A stretch of 64,000 nucleotides of DNA from G963664115 sp965263045. GTDB taxonomy: Bacteria; Acidobacteriota; Terriglobia; 20CM-2-55-15. The DNA lies in the NCBI GenBank assembly GCA_965263045.1, contig CBDHGK010000041.1, positions 2,976,001-3,040,000 on the forward strand, given 5' to 3'. Made by a program: the position numbers and the translations under genes. Shown in pieces: positions 26,996-35,560 of the stretch. The first letter of the stretch is position 1. The number at the start of each line of letters is the position of its first letter. The notes under the pieces are model-generated. The model ran no database searches. It worked only from the letters and a program-made list of their open reading frames with translations, and was not told the origin of the DNA.

Positions 26996-27210
26996 TGAAT
27001 GAATGAGACTACAGGAGGAATTTGGCGTCAATCGAAACGGCACATCTCCGTATTGGGGACGATCCAGGAATCTGGACCGGTCCGGATCTCCGTCGGATAG
27101 GATCCGGATGAGTTTGTCGCGCAGCCGCACAGCGATTCAGGCACGAACCACTGCGGCACCGGTTCCTTCAGCGCTTCAAGCCAACACAGGCATTGTCGAG
27201 TCAGGCGTCG
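26996..27210 (-). repeat. Kinase junction repeat with decayed 3' end
   Basis: It runs from the kinase start through CACATCTCCGTATTGGGGAC to a decayed kinase end (CLCWLEALKEPVP, with the stop replaced by CAG near 27157). The start-to-end spacing of about 162 bp equals that at 5335-5499. Confidence 0.6.
27003..27031 (-). promoter_or_regulatory. Kinase-repeat promoter
   Basis: On the minus strand it reads TTGACG, 17 bases, TCTCAT. It points towards the MBL gene at 26766 through relic C. Confidence 0.6.
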
Positions 27211-27375
27211 TCGAGCCCAAACACTTCCGGCCAGTTCAACCCACTCGATCCCGCCGGCGGTAAACGATTCAACTTTCTCACCGGACGGCGAATAGCTGAG
27301 CTACTCTGGAACGGGTTCCGGTGCCGGAGCCGGTGGCATTCTATCCTCATTGGTGCTTAAATCGAATCTCTGTGT

Positions 27376-27416
27376 CTGTCAAATTCCCTTGGCGGATTCT
27401 GAAATTCCGCCGACAG
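27376..27416. terminator. Candidate stem-loop
   Basis: GGCGGA (27391) pairs with TCCGCC (27406) around a 9-base loop, and an outer CTGTC/GACAG pairing extends it with a bulge. No T-run follows. It may be a terminator or a relic; no gene is seen from 27211 to 27490. Confidence 0.3.
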
Positions 27417-27490
27417 AGAATGACCGAAATTTACGGTTTGATATGGACGAATGTAGACAGTTAGGGACAGTCGAAATCTGATCTGGCAGT

Positions 27491-27524
27491 CAGGAGGTCG
27501 GGGGTTCGATCCCCCTCAGGTGCG
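27491..27524 (+). other. tRNA 3'-half remnant (T arm and acceptor strand)
   Basis: A T-stem and loop, GGGGG-TTCGATC-CCCCT, is followed by a 7-base acceptor strand CAGGTGC, exactly as in a tRNA 3' half. The pairing 5' strand GCACCTG is absent upstream, and CCA is not encoded. A stem of TCTGA/TCAGG just before it could be an anticodon arm remnant, but its loop is 8 bases long. Tyrosine recombinases commonly use tRNA 3' ends as attachment sites, so this may be an att scar. Confidence 0.5.
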
Positions 27525-27525
27525 G

Positions 27526-28479
27526 ATGAGTAGAACAATCGGGGTTCCGAGTGCCCATGGGCGGGGAGACGCGGAAGACCCTGGACGATCCCGGCGTGGC
27601 AACGGCTTGAGAGCCAGCATCGTTACGTTTGCGCTCCTGGCTCCGTTCGCCAGCCCTTCGGCCCAGACGCCGGAACAGCCAACGGCAGATCCGATCGCGA
27701 TCGACGTCATGACGTTCAACATCCGAACGTCGCAGGGCCGCGACGGTGAAAACGTCTGGCCGAACCGCAAAGAGCTGGTGGTGGAGACGATCGAGCGATT
27801 CGACCCGGACATCGTGGGGCTACAAGAGGTGCTGTCAGAGCAGATCGACTTCCTTGAGACCGAGCTACCGCAGTATCGCTGGGTTGGGGTCGACCGCGGG
27901 CTGAATGGCGGTACCGGATTGAGCGAAGCCACGCCCATCTTTTACAGGTACGAGGAGCTCGTCCCCATCGAGTCGGGCACGTTCTGGCTGTCGGGCGACG
28001 CCGGTTCTCCGTCTCGCACTCGTCGAGCCTCGCGGATCGTCACCTGGGCACGCTTCCATCATCTGGCGACCCGCCAACAGATCTACGCGTTCAACACCCA
28101 CTTCACGCTCCGTCGCGGTCAGCAGCAGATCGATTCCGCAGAGCGTATCAACGAGCGTATCGCCGCACTGCCGCCCGGAAGCTCGGTGATCGTCATGGGA
28201 GACTTCAACGCCGTCGCCGAGTCGAGCGAGACGTGGGAGGTCGCGACGAGCCAGGGTCTGCGCGACGCGTGGCTGATCGCCCGGCAGCGGCGTGGTCCGC
28301 CCCTGACGTCGAACGGCTTCGGTCCTCCGCCCGAGGGCCGGGAAGGTCGGATCGATTGGGTCCTCGTGAGCGACCCGATCGAGGTGCTTGACGTCGCCAC
28401 GATCGTGCACAGCGCCGACGGTCGGTACCCATCGGACCACTATCCCGTGCTGGCGAAGCTCCGCATTCCAGGGGGCTGA
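27526..28479 (+). CDS. Secreted endonuclease/exonuclease/phosphatase-family hydrolase
   Basis: The protein is ~317 residues from ATG 27526, although a later start nearer the hydrophobic stretch ASIVTFALLAPFASPSAQ is possible. EEP motifs are all visible: DVMTFNIRTS, DIVGLQEVLSEQ (Glu metal ligand), YAFNTHFTLRRGQQQ, SVIVMGDFNAVAES, GRIDWVLVSD and YPSDHYPVLAKL. These Mg-dependent enzymes cleave phosphodiesters or phosphate esters; the secreted type often acts on nucleic acids or phospholipids. The gene starts immediately after the tRNA 3' half, so it may have arrived by integration there. It is convergent with the DUF6152 gene at 28560. Confidence 0.88.
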   Translation: MSRTIGVPSAHGRGDAEDPGRSRRGNGLRASIVTFALLAPFASPSAQTPEQPTADPIAIDVMTFNIRTSQGRDGENVWPNRKELVVETIERFDPDIVGLQEVLSEQIDFLETELPQYRWVGVDRGLNGGTGLSEATPIFYRYEELVPIESGTFWLSGDAGSPSRTRRASRIVTWARFHHLATRQQIYAFNTHFTLRRGQQQIDSAERINERIAALPPGSSVIVMGDFNAVAESSETWEVATSQGLRDAWLIARQRRGPPLTSNGFGPPPEGREGRIDWVLVSDPIEVLDVATIVHSADGRYPSDHYPVLAKLRIPGG

Positions 28480-28559
28480 GCCTCTCACCCGGACCTTCGG
28501 ACGCGGACCAGCCTGAGGCGTCGCCTGTGGAATTCCAGACCTTGGCCCGCGATGCAAGA

Positions 28560-28970
28560 CTACTGTTCTAAATTCGGGGGCAAGTCGACGCTGAAGTCGA
28601 GGACCCTTCCCGTCGAAAGGATCGTGACGTCGCCGGCCAGGAGGGCCTTGGCGCCATTCCGACGCGAGGGAACTCCGTCCACCCTGACCCCCATGCCCGG
28701 TGTCATTACGTCGTCGGTCCAACCTGCCCGAATCATCGCGCTCGCGTTCTTAGCACCGGTAATAAACCAATCGGATTTCTCACCATCGGGACCGGTGACC
28801 TCCACCACGATTTGGACGTGTGGATTGATAATATGCACCTCCCTCAGAACGCCCTCGATGGATGCCGTTTGATCCGTGAGCCAAAAGGACGATTGCGAAT
28901 GGTGCGCCTGGAGTGTGAGCGGCACCATTAGCAGCAAACCCGCCAGCACAAATGACACAAAGAGTCGCAT
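28560..28970 (-). CDS. DUF6152-type secreted protein (solo)
   Basis: The start is ATG 28970, nine bases after GGAGG. A signal peptide ends in TLQAHHSQSS, giving the AHHS landmark right after the predicted cleavage site. It then has ASIEGVLREVHIINPHVQIV, the WxNPH equivalent with Trp replaced by Ile, AMIRAGWTDDVMTPGMGVRV and a short tail. It is 136 residues, the usual size. Unlike the other five copies it has no adjacent WEGDT gene in the same orientation within 300 bp; the next one upstream starts at 30140. Function is unknown. Confidence 0.75.
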   Translation of the reverse strand: MRLFVSFVLAGLLLMVPLTLQAHHSQSSFWLTDQTASIEGVLREVHIINPHVQIVVEVTGPDGEKSDWFITGAKNASAMIRAGWTDDVMTPGMGVRVDGVPSRRNGAKALLAGDVTILSTGRVLDFSVDLPPNLEQ

Positions 28971-29288
28971 GCTCATGTTCCTCCGATCAATTCTCGCTGG
29001 ATTACCTGCAACATTTTACTCGCGATAGGTTCAACTTCGAGGAGTTTTCGGAACGGTGCCTTCGGATTTGTGCGCGGATCTCAACGTCCGAGCAGTTTTA
29101 ACAGGCGTCGAGAATTCGAGAGAACGAACCGACAACGACGGGCGGAGTGTGCCGATGAGCGCCGTTCGTCAAAACGCTGAGGCCCTGATGCTCGGGTTAT
29201 CCTCTGGCACCGACGTACATGCCAGCTGAGAAAGTCGTAGCGCCGCGTTGACACTTGCTGCGTAATACGGCGTCACCCGCCGCTTGTG
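28971..29288. other. Gene-free stretch
   Basis: No gene is seen. GAGGAGTTTTCGGAACGG near 29039 weakly resembles the stop-proximal part of the kinase spacer. No promoter core is recognised. Confidence 0.3.
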
Positions 29289-30140
29289 CTATCGTTCCAC
29301 ACCCGAGGCAGGGTCACCAAACAGCTCGTTATATCTCGCGGTCTCCGACGGTGAGCACTCCATCTCCCTGATATCGAAATTGGACGGTTGCAACGCCAGC
29401 GGCAGCTTGTCGAGGGCTATCCAGGGTTCCGTGTAGAATGCCGGGTCGTCAATCGTAACCGTCATTTCCACCCGATCGTGGTCCAGGCGGCGGTATCGTT
29501 CCACCACGCGCAGATCGCTGCTGTGTGGACGCCCGGCATTATCAAGCCAGGTTCTGCCATCGAGCCCGACCGTCTCAGCGACAAACGTGTAGTCGTCCTC
29601 CCACCGGCCAACCGAGTACCCCCACCATCTTGGTTCCAGTTCATCCGGCTCGGGCAGCGCTCGTCCGTCAGTCCAGATGACACGCCACTTCTTGTTAAAC
29701 AGGTACAGGATGATCACCTGGTTCGCAGTCTGGAAGATCTGGCTTGCTCTGAAATTGTGAAGCACGATGCGCGGGAAGCCCTGTGGATCACACAGAGGCA
29801 CCGGATCATTGGACAACGACGAGGGAACGCCGGTGACTCCCCATGCCGGCTTGTTGGCATCGAACGCTTCCTCCCCCAACGGCGTGTAAGGCAGAGTATG
29901 CTCGGGTGTGCCGTCTGACGGCATGTTTCGCGCACCATCTGCCCCGATGGCGTTGACGGCCGGTTCCCAAATCCCAGACAGGTCACGCCGTGGGGCGGCC
30001 GCTGCATTCCGAACCGCATCCGACTCGATACGCGGTGCAATCGAATTCCAGATGGGTTGAGCCGTCTGAGCCAACGCGAGTAAGGAAGAAGCGGGCACGA
30101 GTGCCAGGATGAAGATCCAGACTATTCGTCGATTTGGCAT
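29289..30140 (-). CDS. Secreted WEGDT-motif protein
   Basis: The 283-residue protein has a signal peptide (MPNRRIVWIFILALVPASSL). Family motifs are RRDLSGIWEPAVNAIG, CDPQGFPRIVLHNFRASQIF, WRVIWTDGRALP, YSVGRWEDDYTFVAETVGLD (variant of WEGDT), LRVVERYRRLDHDRVEMTV and DPAFYTEPWIALD. It lies 163 bases downstream of a DUF6152 gene on the same strand (30304-30675), so the pair is probably one transcription unit with the DUF6152 gene first. Confidence 0.8.
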   Translation of the reverse strand: MPNRRIVWIFILALVPASSLLALAQTAQPIWNSIAPRIESDAVRNAAAAPRRDLSGIWEPAVNAIGADGARNMPSDGTPEHTLPYTPLGEEAFDANKPAWGVTGVPSSLSNDPVPLCDPQGFPRIVLHNFRASQIFQTANQVIILYLFNKKWRVIWTDGRALPEPDELEPRWWGYSVGRWEDDYTFVAETVGLDGRTWLDNAGRPHSSDLRVVERYRRLDHDRVEMTVTIDDPAFYTEPWIALDKLPLALQPSNFDIREMECSPSETARYNELFGDPASGVER

Positions 30141-30303
30141 ACGTGTAGCTCCTTACCTGAGATCCGTATTTCGTCGCAACTGGGCAAGAGCCGCCCTCTC
30201 AAACCGGAAGACCGACCAGCAATCAAACCAGGCTTGCTTCAAGCGCCGACGGTTCCATCCTGTCTCGAAGGCGGGGCGGCCACATTTCCGAACCCCTGGG
30301 TGC

Positions 30304-30675
30304 CTAATCTAATGTCTGACCATTCGGGAGTACGACTTGCAGCATGCGCCCGAGTGGGTTGCCGTTCTTGACGGGCTCCACCGTCACAGTAACTTCATCG
30401 CCGGGCTTCAGTGACTGGTTGCTCCAGCCCTTACGGGCCATGCCGGGAGGATTACTACTTTCGGCAATCCAGTGAACGACGCTGCCATCGTCGTCGGGCA
30501 CATCGAACATCAAGAAGCAATGGGGATTGGCCCAAATCCATTCCGTGACAGTCCCCTTCATCGTAATTTCCTTCCCGGCATCGAAGTTGACGTTGCTGTG
30601 GTGAGCGACCATTGGCACTGAAACTACCAGAAGGCCGACCGCCACCGCGACAACCGTAATGGGCCGATATCTCAC
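30304..30675 (-). CDS. DUF6152 secreted protein
   Basis: GTG 30675 is chosen because GGAGG lies 6-7 bases upstream; the longer frame adds 18 unlikely residues. The 124-residue product has a signal peptide ending VPMVAHHSNVNFD, then KGTVTEWIWANPHCFLMFDV, GMARKGWSNQSLKPGDEVTV and LGRMLQVVLPNGQTLD, the complete DUF6152 pattern. The short beta-rich design suggests an OB-like fold. If the signal is cleaved before HHS, an N-terminal histidine would be exposed. It leads the pair with 29289-30140. Confidence 0.82.
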   Translation of the reverse strand: MRYRPITVVAVAVGLLVVSVPMVAHHSNVNFDAGKEITMKGTVTEWIWANPHCFLMFDVPDDDGSVVHWIAESSNPPGMARKGWSNQSLKPGDEVTVTVEPVKNGNPLGRMLQVVLPNGQTLD

Positions 30676-30755
30676 AGGGCACCTCCAATTTGAATGCATG
30701 TCCCCAGTGTTACCAACGATGTATGCCATCGGGGTAAGATAGCATGACCGGGCAC

Positions 30756-31256
30756 CTACCTCCAGGATTCCACCGCCTGCCGCGTGAGCGAGCCGGGAAC
30801 CAGTTCATTCAACTCCAATCGGATCCCGTTGGGACCGGTGATGTTGGCGAGTTTGGCCCTACTGTTCGAACTGACGCGAGGGTCGGTCACTGTCGCCCCG
30901 CCCTGGCGAAGCCGGGCGACTGTGGCGTCCGCGTTTTCGGCTTGAATGCCAATGTGGGTGATCGTGCCTGCGGCTCTATCTGCATTGGCCGGCGCTACTT
31001 CCAGGAACGTGTCACGATTGATCTGGAGATACGTCGTTGTCGGTCGGCCATCCGGGCTCGGAAACTCGAACGCCACCCGAAAACCCATCACCTGGGTGTA
31101 GAATTCTATGGCCTCGTCCAGGTCTTCCACCGCGATTCCGACGTGATTCAGGCGGAGGCCTGTGTTGCTGCTTTCCTGAGCGGCAACCGTCTGCATCGCA
31201 ATGGCGCCGGCTGCGGACCCGGCGACGAAAATTGCTAGTGTGCGCATCCACTTCAT
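30756..31256 (-). CDS. Secreted VOC-superfamily (glyoxalase-like) protein
   Basis: The start is ATG 31256 with GAGGAGG upstream, giving a signal peptide (MKWMRTLAIFVAGSAAGAIA). The ~166-residue protein is a single VOC domain: RLNHVGIAVEDLDEAIEFYT, GFRVAFEFPSPDG, TFLEVAPAN, ITHIGIQAENADATVARLR and ITGPNGIRLELNELVPGS. His and Glu metal ligands are in LNHVGI, THIGI and RLELNE. VOC enzymes handle lactoylglutathione, dioxygenation or fosfomycin-like compounds; export of one is unusual. It is upstream of the DUF6152/WEGDT pair on the same strand. Confidence 0.87.
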   Translation of the reverse strand: MKWMRTLAIFVAGSAAGAIAMQTVAAQESSNTGLRLNHVGIAVEDLDEAIEFYTQVMGFRVAFEFPSPDGRPTTTYLQINRDTFLEVAPANADRAAGTITHIGIQAENADATVARLRQGGATVTDPRVSSNSRAKLANITGPNGIRLELNELVPGSLTRQAVESWR

Positions 31257-31559
31257 GTGAACCTCCTCTTGTCGTGCGAGGGAATTCCTCGCTGCATCCT
31301 CTTTTCGGAACATCGCACTGCGGCATACATCATACAGCGGCCGGATTCACATACGTTTGTCGTGCCCGAGATGGAGGCCGGGGCCACTGGTGGGCATTGT
31401 CGCAGATGTGAAAGGACGCCCTGGCAGAGAATCCCGGAGAAAGGCGTCAAGATCGCGTCCGCGATCAACGCGAAGCAGGTACTGCAGTTTTATACTCTTT
31501 GAAAGTACGGGCAGGTTTATGGCATCTTGCCTGAGGAAAGTAGATCCACGAGGTGCCTA

Positions 31560-32306
31560 ATGCCCAAGCAACCTGCTATAGCGCTCTGCCTGTTTCTGCT
31601 GACACTTCTGGTGGCTCCCAGGCCGGGTCTGTCACAGGAGCGCTCCTCTGCAATTTCCGGGCTTGAGGGGGTCTGGAACCGTGGGCGGTGTATCGGACCG
31701 AATCAATGCACGGCCGTCGGGCCCGATCACCCCGCGCTGACGACCCGAGCGAAGGCTTTTCGGGCGGCGTTCGACGAGGTTGCAGCTCCGAAATATGATT
31801 GTTGGCCCACGCCCATCCCGCACCTGTTTACCGACCCGTACCTTTTCGAGATCCGCCAACTGGCGGACCGCGTGGTTCTGACCTATGAGAAGGACGACGT
31901 CGTGCGTACGGTCTGGCTGGAAGGCCACGCTCATCCGGAGCCGCGCGTTAACGAGTTCTTTACGTCCGGATATTCGACCGGGCGGTATGAGAGAAATCAG
32001 CTCATCGTCGAGACGATGCGGTTTGCGTTCGATCCGGCAGGGCTCGATAGCGATTTCAACGTACCGTCGTCGACGCAGAAACGCGTTACGGAGCGTTACT
32101 CATTAGGTGGGGACAGGCTGCGGCGCGAGGTGAAAACTGAAGATCCTGTCTTCCTCGTGGAGCCCATCGAGTTCGTTGTCGAGTCCGAGCGGAGCGACAA
32201 TCCCCTGACCCTGCCCTGGAATTGCAATTCCGAGGCCGCGCAGGAGATCCTCTCGGTCTTCCCCTCGAAGTACCCGGAGGATCCACCGGTAGTTCGCGAA
32301 AGGTAG
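31560..32306 (+). CDS. Secreted WEGDT-family protein, short subfamily
   Basis: The start is ATG 31560 (GAGGTG 5 bases before). The 248-residue product has a signal peptide (MPKQPAIALCLFLLTLLVAP). It shares with 56677-57438 the patterns RAAFDEVAAPKYDCWPTPIP, DPYLFEIRQLADRVVLTYEK, DDVVRTVWLEGHAHPEP, STGRYERNQLIVETMRFAFD and RVTERYSLGGDRLRREV, ending FPSKYPEDPP. The core is degenerate relative to WEGDT but has the same order. A DUF6152 gene follows after 39 bases. Confidence 0.78.
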   Translation: MPKQPAIALCLFLLTLLVAPRPGLSQERSSAISGLEGVWNRGRCIGPNQCTAVGPDHPALTTRAKAFRAAFDEVAAPKYDCWPTPIPHLFTDPYLFEIRQLADRVVLTYEKDDVVRTVWLEGHAHPEPRVNEFFTSGYSTGRYERNQLIVETMRFAFDPAGLDSDFNVPSSTQKRVTERYSLGGDRLRREVKTEDPVFLVEPIEFVVESERSDNPLTLPWNCNSEAAQEILSVFPSKYPEDPPVVRER

Positions 32307-32345
32307 GCGGGACCGGTATGCCACCGGTTCCAGGGAGGTAGAGCT

Positions 32346-32732
32346 ATGAAAGTCGATGCGGCAGTCGCGGCAGCAGCGTTGATGTTTGTGCTGACCCTTC
32401 CCGGGACGGCTCACCACAGCGAACGCGGCCTCTTCGACGAGACGCGCATGGTCGAGTGGCGGGGCGTCGTCACCGAATGGTACTTCGTGAACCCGCACCC
32501 GATCCTTCGCGTGGAGATCACCGGAGAAGAGGACGGCCAGAGATCGATATGGACGGTCACCTACGGCGCGTCCGGGGTGGCCTCTATGCGCCGGCTGGGC
32601 TTCTCGCCCGAAACCTTCACCCCTGGCGAAGAGATTGTCGTGAAAGGCCACCCGGCCAACAACGGATACGCTGTTAACGTTCGCGGCACTGGGAGCGAAG
32701 TCACGCGAGGGGATGGCGCGCCGATACCTTAA
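32346..32732 (+). CDS. DUF6152 secreted protein
   Basis: The 128-residue protein has a good ribosome site (GGGAGG). The signal peptide ends PGTAHHSERGLFDE. It then has WRGVVTEWYFVNPHPILRVE, GVASMRRLGFSPETFTPGEE and VKGHPANNGYAVNVRGTGSE. It is translated with the preceding gene as a two-gene unit. Its stop lies 2 bases from the truncated end of kinase relic D on the opposite strand. Confidence 0.8.
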   Translation: MKVDAAVAAAALMFVLTLPGTAHHSERGLFDETRMVEWRGVVTEWYFVNPHPILRVEITGEEDGQRSIWTVTYGASGVASMRRLGFSPETFTPGEEIVVKGHPANNGYAVNVRGTGSEVTRGDGAPIP

Positions 32733-32734
32733 GA

Positions 32735-32880
32735 GTCAGCGATTCTGGCAGCGTCGGGATCGCGACCCCACGCCTGAGCTTCGTCTCGCGCGCACGCCAG
32801 ACCTCCCACATACCACCTTGTCCCAAGCGGGGAGAGGATCTCGTAATGGGCGAGTTTGGTGCCCGGTTGGTTGTCCGAGC
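32735..32880 (-). pseudogene. Ser/Thr kinase 5' relic D
   Basis: The minus strand reads NQPGTKLAHYEILSPLG, then after a frameshift GQGGMWEVWRARETKLRRGV and TLPES. It covers the P-loop and subdomain II. The start codon is lost and the frame is broken. No spacer promoter is recognised upstream. Confidence 0.7.
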
Positions 32881-33037
32881 AAGTCCGACATTGGACTGCT
32901 TGGAAGGTGAAATCGCGTCTATGTCCGTCCATCGTCGACAAAGAGCGTGCAATGAACGCGGCTGCCGATATAGCATTGAAAGGACGAGTCTGGAATAATG
33001 TCTCACGCTACTACCGAACATAGCCACGGAGTTTAAA

Positions 33038-34423
33038 ATGATTCCTCGCAAGCCCCGGTCATCGATTTTCACTCGGAAGACGGCAATGCTCACTATCTTT
33101 GCATTCTTGGCAACGATAGGTATTTTCGCCGCTGGCCAGAGCCCGCAGCGATTGGAGCGAACAGAAAATTTTGGACAAGACCGCCTCGTGTCCCTGGAGA
33201 CTCTGGCGCAACCAGAGGGGACGATCTACCCTGGAGGTCCAGCCAGCGCGTCTATGAACCTGTCGGCTGCGTTCGAGCAATCGGCGGTGGCAACACGCGA
33301 GGAAACGGCGGCCCGGGAACCGATCCGGGTGATCCGCGATCCATACCCCAGCTTCAGCTCGGTGGCGGTCGACATGGAGCGCGGTGAAGTCGTGGCGGGC
33401 GATGAGAACCTGTTCCAGGTCCTGGTCTACGACCGGCTTGCGAACACTCCGCCCCAGGCGACGCTGACCGAACCCGTGCGAGTGATTGCGGGTGATCAGA
33501 CGGGACTCGAATTCGTTTGCGGCATGCACCTGGATCAGACCACCGGAGATGTCTACATAATTAACGCCGACACCGCGGCGCAGCTGCAGGTGTTTACCCG
33601 TGAACAGGAGGGCAATGTGCCGCCCTCGCGAGTGCTCAACACCGGCCACCGGATCAGAGGACGCGGCATCGCCGTCGATTCGGACAACAATGAACTCTTC
33701 CTCGCCAGCCAGCACAACGCTGCGCTGGCGGTTTTCCGCCTGGATGCCGAGGAGGATGAACCGCCGATCCGCTTGCTCCAGGGCGACTTAACGCGACTGG
33801 CCAACCCTCATGGGATTGCTTTCGACAGCCAGAACGGCCTGCTCTACATCAGCAACCATGGACAGGTATCGAGTCGTCCGGATCGGGAAGAGGTGGAAGG
33901 CCGGGACGGCGTGGAACCGAACGTCCCCCTGCCAAGAAGTATGGCGTTGCCGGGATCGGGCCGGTTCCAGCCGCCGTCGATCAATGTGTATCGGCGCACG
34001 GCCAGCGGCAACACACCGCCGGTGCGGGTGATCCAAGGACCCCGGACGCAGCTGAATTGGCCCGCTGGAGTTGCGATCGACGAGCGCCGGGGCGAGCTCT
34101 ATGTCGCCAACGACACCGGTAATTCGGTGCTGGTGTTCCCGGCGGATGCATCGGGCGACGTGGCGCCTATCCGCGTAATCGCGGGACCCAGCACTAAGTT
34201 GGATGCCCCCGGAGGGGTGTTCCTGGATACCCTGAACAACGAACTCTGGGTCTCCAACTACGGGAATCACTCGCTGACGGTTTTCCCTCTCACAGCGGAC
34301 GGCGACACCACACCGCTCCGGCTGATCAGAAGCGGACCGGCCGACAGCCGGGCGCTGATGATCGGCAATCCGGGCGCTGTAGCCTATGACACAAGACGGG
34401 AAGAGATTCTGGTGCCCAACTGA
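33038..34423 (+). CDS. Secreted NHL-like beta-propeller, N-terminal part up to in-frame UGA (paralog 1)
   Basis: A signal/anchor (AMLTIFAFLATIGIFAAG) is followed by ~50-residue repeats with the core PxRVIxGPxTxLxxPxGVxxD, ELYVANxxNxSVxVFP and ADGDVxPIRVI. This is a beta-propeller of the NHL/SMP-30-like type, probably a periplasmic or surface binding protein. It ends REEILVPN then TGA at codon 462. The same frame continues for 269 codons of further propeller repeats, so the TGA splits one domain. The paralog at 35561 has the identical arrangement. The only mature cysteine is C161 in FVCGMHLD. Either the protein is made in two pieces or the UGA is read through. Confidence 0.85.
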   Translation: MIPRKPRSSIFTRKTAMLTIFAFLATIGIFAAGQSPQRLERTENFGQDRLVSLETLAQPEGTIYPGGPASASMNLSAAFEQSAVATREETAAREPIRVIRDPYPSFSSVAVDMERGEVVAGDENLFQVLVYDRLANTPPQATLTEPVRVIAGDQTGLEFVCGMHLDQTTGDVYIINADTAAQLQVFTREQEGNVPPSRVLNTGHRIRGRGIAVDSDNNELFLASQHNAALAVFRLDAEEDEPPIRLLQGDLTRLANPHGIAFDSQNGLLYISNHGQVSSRPDREEVEGRDGVEPNVPLPRSMALPGSGRFQPPSINVYRRTASGNTPPVRVIQGPRTQLNWPAGVAIDERRGELYVANDTGNSVLVFPADASGDVAPIRVIAGPSTKLDAPGGVFLDTLNNELWVSNYGNHSLTVFPLTADGDTTPLRLIRSGPADSRALMIGNPGAVAYDTRREEILVPN

Positions 34424-34463
34424 GTGGCCCATCCGCAGATTGCGGTATTCGCCAGGCTGGCGG
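34421..34463 (+). promoter_or_regulatory. UGA codon with conserved downstream hairpins, SECIS-like (paralog 1)
   Basis: TGA is followed by two perfect 5-bp hairpins: CCGCA-GAT-TGCGG at 34433-34445 and CGCCA-GGC-TGGCG at 34450-34462. The second has a G at loop position 1, 32 bases after the UGA. This lies within the spacing described for bacterial selenocysteine insertion elements. Third codon positions here are almost unchanged in the paralog, including a rare AGG. Confidence 0.45.
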
Positions 34464-35233
34464 AGGGCACAAACGGAATGACCCGGAGGATTGAAGGACA
34501 GCAGACTCTGCTGACCCGGACCATGCACGCGATCCACTACAACGCAGTTCGTGACGAGATCGTGGCGCCAAATCAGTTTGCGCAGGCCATCCTGACCTTC
34601 CGCGCCTCGGCCGTTGGGGAGGAACCGCCGATCCGTATCATACAGGGCGATCGCACCCAGTTGGAGGGATCGTCGGGCGTCGTGATCGACACCAAACACA
34701 ACGAGATTATCACGGAGCGCAAAGTCTTCCCGATTGACGCGGACGGCAACGTCCCGCCGAGCCGAACGCTCGGGTACTCGGTCAGTGCCGTCGACATGGA
34801 CAACGATTTTTACATCGGCACGCGCGGACGTGACGGCGGAACCCAGCTCATGATCTTTGACCGCAACTCCGACAGTACCGAACCGCTGCGGATCATCAGC
34901 GGATCTCGGACGATGTTGGTCAATCCGAGGAGGATCCGGGTCCACAACGGCTGGATCCTGGTCGCGCACGACGGGATCCAGACTGACAATCCAAACAACC
35001 TGTCTTTTGTCGGGGTCTGGAGCGTCAACGACGAAGGCAACGTCGCGCCCCGCTGGACTTATGGCGGACCCAACGAGATGCTCAATAAGCCCCGCGGTGT
35101 CGATATCGACCCGAAGAATCAAACGATCATCGTGACTGACAAGACGTTGAACGCTGTGTTGACGTACCATGCGCCGGAAGTTTTCGGAGAAGCCGGAACC
35201 GAGAGCCGGCGGGTTGAAGAGCCGGCGGATTGA
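34424..35233 (+). CDS. Beta-propeller, C-terminal part after UGA (paralog 1)
   Basis: The frame directly continues the preceding gene. It could start at GTG 34424, which touches the TGA, but no clear ribosome site lies upstream; translational coupling or UGA recoding are the alternatives. The 269 residues begin VAHPQIAVFARLAEG and hold more propeller repeats (NEIVAPNQFAQAILTFR-like, PIRIIQGDRTQLEG, GVWSVNDEGNVAPRW, NKPRGVDIDPKNQTIIVTD). There is no signal peptide, so as a separate protein it would stay in the cytoplasm, away from its N-terminal half. That argues for readthrough. It contains no cysteine. Confidence 0.8.
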   Translation: MAHPQIAVFARLAEGTNGMTRRIEGQQTLLTRTMHAIHYNAVRDEIVAPNQFAQAILTFRASAVGEEPPIRIIQGDRTQLEGSSGVVIDTKHNEIITERKVFPIDADGNVPPSRTLGYSVSAVDMDNDFYIGTRGRDGGTQLMIFDRNSDSTEPLRIISGSRTMLVNPRRIRVHNGWILVAHDGIQTDNPNNLSFVGVWSVNDEGNVAPRWTYGGPNEMLNKPRGVDIDPKNQTIIVTDKTLNAVLTYHAPEVFGEAGTESRRVEEPAD

Positions 35234-35560
35234 TCACCCCACGCCGGCCGCGCGTCGGCTTTGGCGCTCGTGGGGGCTCTCAGGCTGGGCTTGAGCGATG
35301 GGTTGAGGGCGGCATTCGCCGCCTTCAGCACATGCCCGCAAAATGAAGTGTCCGGTCCCCGGCGATCCCCCCAACTGGATCAGGGTGCCGTGAAAACGGT
35401 TCGCTCGTATACCTCCACGTAACGCGTGACGATCTTCACGCGACAGAATCTCACGATGCGGGTGTCCGTGGCCTGTCTTTGCCTTTATGTTTCGTTGTCC
35501 GTTTTTTGATCCATCATAGCCTTCAGGCAGACGTGGGTCGAATTTGAAGGAAGATCCGTA
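35234..35560. other. Spacer between the two propeller paralogs
   Basis: A perfect hairpin GGCGGC-ATTC-GCCGCC lies at 35308-35323, a possible terminator of paralog 1 without a strong T-run. No gene is seen. The paralog 2 ribosome site AAGGAAGA lies just before 35561. GTGTCCGGTCCCCGGCG upstream shows no relation to the kinase spacer. Confidence 0.4.

Noticed and set aside
34421..34423. Sequencing error as the cause of the propeller TGA
   Set aside because: The same codon is TGA in both paralogs with otherwise different flanks, so an error in each copy is unlikely; read-level confirmation is still the decisive test.
33788..35170. A 460-codon minus-strand frame opposite the propeller gene
   Set aside because: It is the antisense shadow of a repeat-rich, GC-rich gene: no ribosome site, signal or family motif is seen, and the plus frames carry clear propeller repeats.
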